This document shows positions 44,907 to 52,351 of a DNA stretch of 64,000 nt, piece by piece. Positions within the stretch are counted from its first letter, which is position 1. Each line of letters begins with the position of its first letter. The stretch lies in NCBI RefSeq assembly GCF_002298975.1, contig NZ_DBMV01000031.1, forward strand, positions 83,392 through 147,391. The letters run 5' to 3'. The position numbers and the translations under genes were made by a program. The notes below the pieces were generated by a model that saw nothing but the letters and a program-made list of their open reading frames with translations, was not told the DNA's origin and searched no databases. This stretch comes from Ralstonia sp. UBA689 (GTDB lineage: Bacteria > Pseudomonadota > Gammaproteobacteria > Burkholderiales > Burkholderiaceae).

Positions 44907-46826
44907 ATGACTACGGATTCCGACGACTTCCCGGGCGACGACGATAAGCGTCGCGCCAGCGACCCGACCCAGCGCGCCACCCGGCCGGGCAAACGCAGCA
45001 CGCTCGGCGTGCGCCGCGACGACACGGGCAACCCGGTGAAATCCACCGGCAAGCCACTCCGCTCGTCCGACCTGAACCGTGACCGTCAGCCGCTGCGCCC
45101 CTCGCAACGCCGCCCCAACCCGGCGGAAGGCGCGGGCAAGAAGCCGACACAACCGCGATCACCACGCCGCGATGACGACGGTCAGCCGCCGCGCGAATCC
45201 AAACCGCGCCGCATGCAGGGTGACCGCCCACCGCGCAAGTTCGGCGACGACCAGCGCGCCCCGCGGCGCTTTGAAGACCGTCCGCCGCGCCGTTTCGACG
45301 AAGATCGTCCTCCACGCCGTTTCGACGACGAACGCCCGCCGCGCAGGTTTGGCGACGATCAACGACCACCCCGGCGATTCGACGACGAGCGCCCACCGCG
45401 CCGTTTCGAAGATCGCCCACCGCGCCGCTTTGATGACGAACGCCCGCCACGCAGGTCCGGCGACGATCAGCGACCGCCCCGGCGCTTCGACGACGAGCGC
45501 CCGCCGCGCCGTTTCGAAGATCGCCCGCCACGCCGCTTTGACGACGAACGCCCGCCACGCAGGTCCGGCGACGATCGGCGACCGCCCCGGCGCTTCGACG
45601 ACGAACGCCCACCGCGCCGTTTCGAAGATCGCCCGCCACGCCGCTTTGACGACGAGCGCCCGCCGCGCAGGTCTGGAGACGATCGGCGACCGCCTCGGCG
45701 CTTCGATGAAGAGCGCCCGCGCCGCTACGGCGACGACCAGCGCGCTCAGCGTCGGGATAGCGACCAGCGCCCGCCTCGCCGGTATGGCGACGATCAACGT
45801 CCCCCGCGTCGCCTTGACGACGAGCGCCCGCCACGTCGCTACAGCGATGACCAGCGCCCACCCCGTCGATTCGACGACGAGCAACGGCCACCGCGTCGCT
45901 ATGGGGATGACCGCGCCCCGCGTCGCTTCGACAACGACCGGCCACCGCGTCGCTTCGAAGATCGCTCGGCGCGTCCGCAACGCGCTGAACGCGAGGAGCG
46001 CGCACCGCGCCGCGCCGAAGAGCAGGCGCCGCGCCAAACGCAGCAAGCCGAATCGAGCGGGCTCGTTCGCTTGTCCAAGCGCATGTCCGAGCTGGGCCTG
46101 TGCTCGCGCCGCGAGGCCGATGAGTGGATCCCGCGCGGCTGGGTGCTGGTGGACGGTGAACCCGTCACCGAACTGGGCTCGCGCGTGCGGCCGGACGCGA
46201 TCATTGAGATCCATCAGGCCGCCCGCTCCGAGCAGGGTGAACGCGTGACTGTACTGCTGCACAAGCCGGTCGGCTATGTGTCAGGGCAGGCGGAAGACGG
46301 CTACCAGCCCGCCGCCGCGCTGTTTGTGCCGGAAAACCAATGGGCGGAAGACCCCACGCGCAAGCGCTTCGCGCCGTGGCAGCGCAAAGCGTTGGCACCG
46401 GCCGGCCGGCTCGATATCGACTCCACCGGCCTGTTGGTGCTGACGCAGGATGGCCGCGTGGCGCGCCACCTGATCGGCGAGGATTCGACGGTCGAGAAGG
46501 AGTACCTCGTACGCGTGGTGTGGGATTCGCCGCAAGGCCGGGTTGAGCACGACATCTCCAAGGTCTTCCCAGAAGAACTGCTGGAGAAGCTGCGCTTCGG
46601 CCTGTCGCTCGATGGCGAGGAACTCAAGCACGCGAAGGTGAGCTGGCAGAACGAGGAGCAATTGCGCTTCGTGCTGCGCGAAGGCAAGAAACGCCAGATC
46701 CGCCGCATGTGCGAACAGGTGGGCCTGGAGGTCGTGGGCCTCAAGCGCATCCGCATGGGCCGCATCGTGCTAGGCGACCTGCCGGTCGGTCAGTGGCGCT
46801 TTCTGGGGCCGTTCGAGAAGTTCTGA
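44907..46826 (+). CDS. rluB: 23S rRNA pseudouridine synthase RluB-like with long Arg/Pro/Asp repeat region
   Basis: RsuA/RluB-family enzyme that isomerises a uridine in 23S rRNA; 639 residues. About residues 1-390 are disordered and strongly basic/acidic, with roughly 25 RPPRR(F/Y/S)xDD(E/Q) units. The conserved part follows: an S4 RNA-binding domain (VRLSKRMSELGLCSRREADE, about 389-440), then the catalytic domain with Asp in PAGRLDIDSTGLLVLTQDGR and the C-terminal REGKKRQIRRMCEQVGLEVV. E. coli RluB is about 290 residues, so the N-terminal region more than doubles it. It lies 25 nt after glnD. A bidirectional terminator follows. Confidence 0.9.
   Translation: MTTDSDDFPGDDDKRRASDPTQRATRPGKRSTLGVRRDDTGNPVKSTGKPLRSSDLNRDRQPLRPSQRRPNPAEGAGKKPTQPRSPRRDDDGQPPRESKPRRMQGDRPPRKFGDDQRAPRRFEDRPPRRFDEDRPPRRFDDERPPRRFGDDQRPPRRFDDERPPRRFEDRPPRRFDDERPPRRSGDDQRPPRRFDDERPPRRFEDRPPRRFDDERPPRRSGDDRRPPRRFDDERPPRRFEDRPPRRFDDERPPRRSGDDRRPPRRFDEERPRRYGDDQRAQRRDSDQRPPRRYGDDQRPPRRLDDERPPRRYSDDQRPPRRFDDEQRPPRRYGDDRAPRRFDNDRPPRRFEDRSARPQRAEREERAPRRAEEQAPRQTQQAESSGLVRLSKRMSELGLCSRREADEWIPRGWVLVDGEPVTELGSRVRPDAIIEIHQAARSEQGERVTVLLHKPVGYVSGQAEDGYQPAAALFVPENQWAEDPTRKRFAPWQRKALAPAGRLDIDSTGLLVLTQDGRVARHLIGEDSTVEKEYLVRVVWDSPQGRVEHDISKVFPEELLEKLRFGLSLDGEELKHAKVSWQNEEQLRFVLREGKKRQIRRMCEQVGLEVVGLKRIRMGRIVLGDLPVGQWRFLGPFEKF
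45360..45683 (+). repeat. Three tandem 108-bp repeats inside rluB
   Basis: Units start at 45360, 45468 and 45576. Each encodes the same 36-residue block made of four nine-residue-like modules (RPPRRFDDE, RPPRRFED, RPPRRFDDE, RPPRRSGDD). They are near-identical at DNA level, embedded in a longer, more degenerate array from about 45220 to 45970. All lengths are multiples of three, so unit gain or loss keeps the frame. Confidence 0.92.
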
Positions 46827-46845
46827 CGCAACGCCAGTCCAAACG

Positions 46846-46885
46846 AAAAACCGGTCAACGCACATCGCGCTGACCGGCTTTTTAT
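46846..46885 (+). terminator. Bidirectional terminator between rluB and the lipoprotein hydrolase
   Basis: Stem CCGGTCA/TGACCGG (46851-46857 and 46871-46877) with T run CTTTTTA on the plus strand and AAAAA before the stem, giving a T run on the minus strand. It can serve both convergent genes. Confidence 0.85.
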
Positions 46886-46913
46886 GCCTGCGGGGCTGGG
46901 CAGCGAAAGCGCA

Positions 46914-48053
46914 TCAAAGCTGCGGCGGCCGGCAGGCCGCACCTGTGGTGTTGGCCGACGCCGGCATGCCAAACACGGCCTGCGCACCGCAGCGCGAACC
47001 GAACATCCGCGCCTGGTCGTGCCCCACGCCGATCACTTCGTGCGCCTGGTGGTTGATGCGCTTGCGCGGGCCAGCCAAGTGGCGCTCGTAGCGCCAGTAG
47101 TTGCGTGCGCGATCCAGCCGTGTCGGGCCTTCGGCCTCGGCACCGCACAGTTTGTCGAGCACGCGGTGGTTCGGATCGTTGTCGTACGTGCCGACCAGGT
47201 AAGTCACCTGGCGCTGTGCGTAGCGCTTGAAGAGCGTCTTGCCATTCGTGCCCGCTGCATACGGGACGATGTCGATCATGCCGTATTTGTAGTGGTCGTA
47301 ATCGGGGCACACATTGATGCCATACAGTGCGAAGCCCCTGCCGCGCGGGCGTTCCGGCGTGAAGTACAGATACGACGACGGATTGGCGATGACGTAACGC
47401 AGGTCAATGCCGCGCTTGCGGATACCTTCGTCCACGTTATTGAGCACGGCGTAGCGCTGCACGATCTGACCGCCGCCCGAGTGGCCGGCCACCGTCACGC
47501 GCTTGACATTGGGCGCGCGCGCCGGATCGGTGACGTAGGCGATCAGGTCGTCGAGCACCTGCAGCGAACTCAAGCCCGTGTACGGCGCGTTGGTGGCGTT
47601 GAAGCCGCCGGTCCAGCCGTCGACCGACCAAACCGGCATGCCGTCGAATCCCTTGCCGGCGTCCGGCGTGCCCGGAAAATTCGGGGCAACAAGCAGGATC
47701 TCGTCCGGATTGCGGCCGCTGGCCTTGAGCAGATCGGCACCGGCAGCGTAGTAGTCATTACCGTTGCGTTGCAGGCCGTGCTGTACGAAAACCACCTCGC
47801 GGATGCCTCTCAGGTCGCTGTCCAGCCGATGGTTGGCATAGACCGGGAAGTCGTAGGCGCCTGCAGCATCACTCCCATGCACGAGATGCACGCGCTGCCA
47901 GGCCGGCCCTTGAGGCTTCGCGACAGCAGGCGGAGTAGTGGTGGTTGCCGCTTCCGGTTTCTGCGGCCCTGCGCATGCCGCCAACCCCAGTACGGTCATC
48001 AAGGCCAGCCCAAGCGCCAGCCGCCGCCAGCTTGTCGACACATCGCGCTTCAT
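46914..48053 (-). CDS. Alpha/beta-hydrolase lipoprotein
   Basis: Predicted exported lipoprotein of 379 residues: signal peptide with lipobox LAAC (Cys about 27), then an Ala/Thr/Pro linker. The hydrolase domain has nucleophile Ser in VAGHSGGGQIVQRY and oxyanion/early motif VVFVQHGLQRNGNDYY. A possible acid and His are in LVGTYDNDPNH and VIGVGHDQARMF. Cysteines near the C-terminus (LCGAEAE, SRCGAQ, GAACRP) may form disulfides. The layout resembles secreted esterases or PHB-depolymerase-like proteins, but the substrate is unknown. Convergent with rluB; def is upstream on the same strand. Confidence 0.8.
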   Translation of the reverse strand: MKRDVSTSWRRLALGLALMTVLGLAACAGPQKPEAATTTTPPAVAKPQGPAWQRVHLVHGSDAAGAYDFPVYANHRLDSDLRGIREVVFVQHGLQRNGNDYYAAGADLLKASGRNPDEILLVAPNFPGTPDAGKGFDGMPVWSVDGWTGGFNATNAPYTGLSSLQVLDDLIAYVTDPARAPNVKRVTVAGHSGGGQIVQRYAVLNNVDEGIRKRGIDLRYVIANPSSYLYFTPERPRGRGFALYGINVCPDYDHYKYGMIDIVPYAAGTNGKTLFKRYAQRQVTYLVGTYDNDPNHRVLDKLCGAEAEGPTRLDRARNYWRYERHLAGPRKRINHQAHEVIGVGHDQARMFGSRCGAQAVFGMPASANTTGAACRPPQL

Positions 48054-48129
48054 ATCGTCTCCGTGGTGGATGACACCGCGTCCACCCGCTCAGACGGGTG
48101 GAGCGCCCCGCTCGCCGCGATGCCCGCAA

Positions 48130-48663
48130 TCAGTCGTCGTGGTTGGCGGGCAGTTCTGGGAAGAGGACTTCGGTAAACCCGAAGCGGGCAAAGTCCTTCA
48201 CGCGCATGGGATACAGCACGCCCTGCAGGTGATCGCACTCATGCTGCACGACGCGCGCATGGAAGCCCTCGGCAATGCGGTCGATGGCGTGGCCGTGCTG
48301 ATCAAAGCCGGTATAGCGCAGGCGCGTGTAGCGCGGCACCACGCCGCGCAAGCCGGGCACCGAGAGGCAGCCCTCCCACCCGTCCTCCATCTCATCGGAG
48401 AGCGGTTCGATGGTCGGGTTGATGAGCACCGTCTTGGGCACCGCCGGCGCGTCGGGATAGCGCTCGTTGCGATCGAACCCGAAGATCACGACCTGCAGGT
48501 CCACGCCGATCTGCGGAGCGGCCAGGCCGGCGCCGCGCGCGGCATCCATCGTGTCGAACATGTCTTCGATCAGGGCAGTCAGCTCGGGCGTATTGAAGCG
48601 CTCGACGCGTTTGGCCACACGCAGCAGGCGGCTGTCGCCCATCTTCAGAATGTCTCGAATCAC
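48130..48663 (-). CDS. def: Peptide deformylase
   Basis: Metalloenzyme removing the formyl group from new proteins. It has 177 residues. All three motifs are intact: GAGLAAPQIG, EGCLSVPG (metal Cys) and VQHECDHLQG (metal His pair and catalytic Glu). It starts with GTG at 48663, preceded by GGAGGG at 7 nt; the frame offers no better ATG. It lies 15 nt downstream of ligA, not in the usual fmt-linked place, so it may be one of several deformylases in this genome. Confidence 0.93.
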   Translation of the reverse strand: MIRDILKMGDSRLLRVAKRVERFNTPELTALIEDMFDTMDAARGAGLAAPQIGVDLQVVIFGFDRNERYPDAPAVPKTVLINPTIEPLSDEMEDGWEGCLSVPGLRGVVPRYTRLRYTGFDQHGHAIDRIAEGFHARVVQHECDHLQGVLYPMRVKDFARFGFTEVLFPELPANHDD

Positions 48664-48678
48664 GCCACACCCTCCTGA

Positions 48679-51102
48679 CTAGCTCTGTAACAGCGCGAGC
48701 ATACCCGCTTCGTTCAGAACCTTCACGCCAAGCTCCTCCGCTTTGGCGAGCTTGCTGCCGGCCTCTTCACCGGCAACCACGTAGTCGGTCTTCTTTGACA
48801 CGGAGCCGGAAACCTTGGCGCCCGCCGCTTCCAACATCGCCTTAGCCTCGTCGCGCGTGAGGCTGGGCAGCGTGCCGGTCAGCACGACGGTCTTGCCGGC
48901 AAGCACGCCCTCTTCAGCAGCCTCGGCCGGCATGGCAGCGAGCAGCTCGTCGCGCAGCGCATCAAGTTGTGCCAGTTGCGCACGGTGGTCATGGGCGCCC
49001 AGCCATTCGAGCAGCGCAGCGGACACATCGGCCGGCAACCCAGCCAGTTGCGCGGCGTCCGCTGTGGCCAGTTGCGCGAGCGTCGGCACCGCCACGGCCA
49101 GTTGCCTGGCGCGCGTGGCCGTCAGCTTGGGCACGCCGAGCGTGGCGTACAGCGCCGCAGGCTCCAGCATCTCGCGCAATTTGGTGTTGGGTGCATGCTC
49201 GCCCTGCGGGCGCACGCCGGCTTGGAGCAACGCGTCCAGCGCCTGCTGGTTCTTCGGCTCGGCAAAGAAGTCGGCAATGGCTTCGGCCACGATCGCGCCC
49301 ACATCGGGCAGCGCCAGCAGCAGCGGCGCCGGCGCCCGGCGAATAACCGCAAGGCTGCCCAGCCAGTCGGCCAGCGTCTTGGCGGTCGATTCCCCCACGT
49401 GGCGGATGCCCAGCGCAAACAGGAAGCGCGCCAGCGGCGGCGTCTTGCTGGCCTGGATGCCATCGAGCAGGTTCTCCGCCCACTTGGTGGCGATCTTGCC
49501 GGCGGCGACCGTCTCAGGTGTCACGCCGTCGCGCTCGTCGGCGCGGCGCTTCATTTCGAGAAAGTCGTCGAGCTTGAGTTTGTACAGGTCAGCGATGCCG
49601 TGCACGTACTCCAGTTCGACGAGGTTGTCGATGTAGCGCTCGCCCAGGCCATCGATGTCCATCATGCGGCGGCCGGCAAAATGGCGGATCGCCTCCTTGC
49701 GCTGCGCCGAGCAGAACAGCCCTCCGGAGCAGCGTGCCACCGCCTCGCCCTCTTCGCGCACGACGTGCGAGCCGCATACCGGGCAGGTCTTCGGCAGCTT
49801 GTATGGCCCATGCTCCGGCACCTGCTCCGCGCTGAAGAGATCGCGGCCGGGCTTCTCCATCATCGGGCGGCGCTCAAGCACAACACTGACCACCTCGGGG
49901 ATCACGTCTCCCGCGCGGCGCACGATCACGGTGTCGCCCACGCGCACGTCCTTGCGACGGACTTCGTCTTCGTTGTGCAGCGTCGCATTGGTGACTGTCA
50001 CGCCGCCGACGAACACCGGCACGAGCCGCGCCACCGGCGTGATGGCGCCGGTACGGCCAACCTGCACGTCGATCGCCTCGACCGTGGTCAGCGCTTCCTG
50101 CGCCGGATACTTGTGCGCCACTGCCCAGCGCGGCTCTCGCGTGCGGAAGCCCAGTTCGCGTTGCAATTCGAGTGAATTGACCTTGTAGACCACGCCGTCG
50201 ATGTCGAACGGCAGGCGGTCGCGCTTGGCGCCGATGCCGGCGTGGAATTCAACGAGTCCATCGCCGCCCCGCACGGTTGCGCGCTCCTTGCTGACCGGAA
50301 AGCCAAACACCTGCAGCGCATCAAGCATGGCGGAATGCGTGTCGGGCATGCGCCTCCAGCCGACCACCTCGCCGAGGCCATACGCGAAGAACGACAGCGG
50401 GCGCTCAGCGGCTATCTTAGGGTCGAGCTGGCGCACGGCACCCGCGGCGGTGTTGCGTGGGTTGACGAAGGTCTTCTCGCCGCGCTCGCGCTGCCGGGCA
50501 TTCAGCTTTTCGAAATCGTCACGACGCATGTAGACCTCGCCGCGCACTTCCAGCACGTCGGGCACGCGCTCGCCCACCGGGGTGAGCCCGAGTGGGATCT
50601 GGCGGATCGTGCGGATGTTCTGCGTGACGTCTTCGCCGGTCTCGCCGTCACCGCGCGTGGCGGCCTGCACGAGGTAGCCACGCTCGTAGCGCAGGTTGAT
50701 GGCGAGGCCGTCGAACTTCAGCTCGGCGGCGTATTCGACGGGCGAGTCGGCATCGGTCAGGCCCAGCTCGCGGCGCACGCTGGCATCGAAAGCGCGGGCA
50801 CCGGCCGGCGTCGTATCAGTCTCGGTGCGGATCGACAGCATCGGCACCACGTGTTTGACGGGCGCGAACTCTGGCAGGATCGCCCCGCCCACCCGCAGCG
50901 TCGGCGAGTCCGGCGTTTTCAGCTCGGGGTGTTTGGCTTCCAGCGCTTCCAACTCACGGTACAGCCGGTCGTATTCGGCGTCCGGCACGCTGGGCAGGTC
51001 GAGCACGTAGTACTCGTGGGCGTAGCGGTTCAGCGTGGCGCGCAGCCACTCTGCCCGCGTCTGGGGGGATGCACCGGACGCGGGTTCTGCGGTCTTGCTC
51101 AT
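48679..51102 (-). CDS. ligA: NAD-dependent DNA ligase, extended form
   Basis: Seals nicks in replication and repair using NAD. It has 807 residues, against about 670 in E. coli. Order of parts: Ia domain (LNRYAHEYYVLDLPSVPDAE), adenylation domain with the nucleophile Lys in AAELKFDGLAINLRYERG, OB fold, four-Cys zinc finger (CPVCGSH...CSGGLFC), helix-hairpin-helix region (about 500-630), an extra segment (about 640-720) resembling the last HhH part, and a C-terminal BRCT domain (AGKTVVLTGTLPSLTRDEAK, about 730-807). It is in the smc-zipA-ligA-def string, 19 nt after zipA. Confidence 0.96.
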   Translation of the reverse strand: MSKTAEPASGASPQTRAEWLRATLNRYAHEYYVLDLPSVPDAEYDRLYRELEALEAKHPELKTPDSPTLRVGGAILPEFAPVKHVVPMLSIRTETDTTPAGARAFDASVRRELGLTDADSPVEYAAELKFDGLAINLRYERGYLVQAATRGDGETGEDVTQNIRTIRQIPLGLTPVGERVPDVLEVRGEVYMRRDDFEKLNARQRERGEKTFVNPRNTAAGAVRQLDPKIAAERPLSFFAYGLGEVVGWRRMPDTHSAMLDALQVFGFPVSKERATVRGGDGLVEFHAGIGAKRDRLPFDIDGVVYKVNSLELQRELGFRTREPRWAVAHKYPAQEALTTVEAIDVQVGRTGAITPVARLVPVFVGGVTVTNATLHNEDEVRRKDVRVGDTVIVRRAGDVIPEVVSVVLERRPMMEKPGRDLFSAEQVPEHGPYKLPKTCPVCGSHVVREEGEAVARCSGGLFCSAQRKEAIRHFAGRRMMDIDGLGERYIDNLVELEYVHGIADLYKLKLDDFLEMKRRADERDGVTPETVAAGKIATKWAENLLDGIQASKTPPLARFLFALGIRHVGESTAKTLADWLGSLAVIRRAPAPLLLALPDVGAIVAEAIADFFAEPKNQQALDALLQAGVRPQGEHAPNTKLREMLEPAALYATLGVPKLTATRARQLAVAVPTLAQLATADAAQLAGLPADVSAALLEWLGAHDHRAQLAQLDALRDELLAAMPAEAAEEGVLAGKTVVLTGTLPSLTRDEAKAMLEAAGAKVSGSVSKKTDYVVAGEEAGSKLAKAEELGVKVLNEAGMLALLQS

Positions 51103-51121
51103 GGGAAATCGAGGAATCGCG

Positions 51122-52351
51122 TCAGTGGCTGAACAGGCGCACTGCGGCGCTGGAACCGGCGGGCATACCGCGCGATTCGAGCTTGTCGTACAGCACCCGC
51201 AGATGCTTCTGGATGGCGACGAAGGATTGCTCCGTCAGCGGACGCAGGTTGTCGTCCGCCACCTGCGCGCCCATGCGCTGCGACAGCGTATAGGCGTATT
51301 CGCAGACCAGCTTGAACGGCTTGGCGGCTTCTTCGGCCAGCGGCACGTCCAGCAGCAGCGTGATCTGCCGGCCGGCCTTGACGGTCAGATCGTCGCGCAG
51401 GAAGTTGGTGTCGCCAAACTGCAGCGTGAACAGCGCGCGCTGCACGCCATCGGCGCCGGCATGGAAACGCGTGAAGCGCGTGCCATCGCGCGAGAGCACG
51501 AGGCCATCCTGCGTAGCCACGGTCTGCACGTAGGCTGCCGACCACGGCGCGCCGTCAGAGATCACACTCACGCCCAACTGCACGTCGCATTCCGCCGCAA
51601 AGGCATCCAGCTCACGCGCGTTGGCGATGGTCTCGTTCATGTCCGGCAGCTCGGGCACCGCGTCGGCCGCTTCCGACAGCGGGTCGATCGCGTTGATGAA
51701 CTCGGAGAACTCCAGCGCGTTCAAGGGGCCAGTGCGGTTGGCCAACTGCACGGCCACCTGCAGGTCCAGATAGCGCTGGCCGGCACGGACGGCTTCCCAT
51801 GCGTTGGCGGCCGGGTTCAGGCCTTCCACGTGGATCTGCTTGGTGCCCGCGCGGCGCAGCTTGGCCAGCGCCGGCAGCAGGCGATCGCCCGACACCTCGC
51901 GCTCTGGGTGCAGGGGAACGATGCAGTCGATGAGAGGATCGATCACGCCGGTGGTCGGCTCCAGCGAACCGGGTGCGGGCTCGCCCGCCTCTTCCGCTTC
52001 TTGAGCCTCCGCGGCTTCCCGTGCAGCCTCGTCGCTGGTGGGCGTGAGTTCGGCGCCGATCACGCCGGCTTCGGTTTCGGCGCTGCCGGTGGATGTCGCA
52101 TGTGACTGCGGAGCAAGGCCGGGTTCGAGGCGCGGCTCAACACGACCGATCTCGGAGCGCTCACCACCCAGAGCCGGCTCGTGACGCTCTGTTTCTGTCC
52201 AGCCTTCGCCGCGCGAGGCTTCGTCGGCCAACGGGTTGTAGGCCTCGGGCCGGCGCGCCTTGCGGATCTGCCACTGGTTGTAAACGACGATGACCAGTAC
52301 AAAGACAACGCCGGCGCCCAGCAGCGCCATGACCAGGTTGTTGTCTTGCAT
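51122..52351 (-). CDS. zipA: Cell division protein ZipA-like
   Basis: Membrane-anchored FtsZ-binding divisome protein; 409 residues. The short periplasmic N-terminus and one helix (NLVMALLGAGVVFVLVIVVY) are followed by a basic stretch (RKARRPEAYN) and an acidic/Ala-Glu-rich linker. The C-terminal ZipA domain (about 250-395) includes DVQLGVSVISDGAPWSAAYV and FKLVCEYAYTLSQRMGAQV. Similarity in the linker is low, as usual. Its ATG directly follows the smc stop (TAAATG), and ligA follows. The smc-zipA-ligA order is shared with many gamma- and betaproteobacteria. Confidence 0.88.
   Translation of the reverse strand: MQDNNLVMALLGAGVVFVLVIVVYNQWQIRKARRPEAYNPLADEASRGEGWTETERHEPALGGERSEIGRVEPRLEPGLAPQSHATSTGSAETEAGVIGAELTPTSDEAAREAAEAQEAEEAGEPAPGSLEPTTGVIDPLIDCIVPLHPEREVSGDRLLPALAKLRRAGTKQIHVEGLNPAANAWEAVRAGQRYLDLQVAVQLANRTGPLNALEFSEFINAIDPLSEAADAVPELPDMNETIANARELDAFAAECDVQLGVSVISDGAPWSAAYVQTVATQDGLVLSRDGTRFTRFHAGADGVQRALFTLQFGDTNFLRDDLTVKAGRQITLLLDVPLAEEAAKPFKLVCEYAYTLSQRMGAQVADDNLRPLTEQSFVAIQKHLRVLYDKLESRGMPAGSSAAVRLFSH

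Noticed and set aside
45220..45970. CRISPR-like repeat array
   Set aside because: Repeats are contiguous, multiples of 3 and translate to a continuous protein repeat within rluB; no spacers or cas genes.
44911..46262. Two long minus-strand frames across the rluB repeats
   Set aside because: The repeat lacks stops in several frames because its unit lengths are multiples of three; only the plus frame continues into the conserved S4 and synthase domains.
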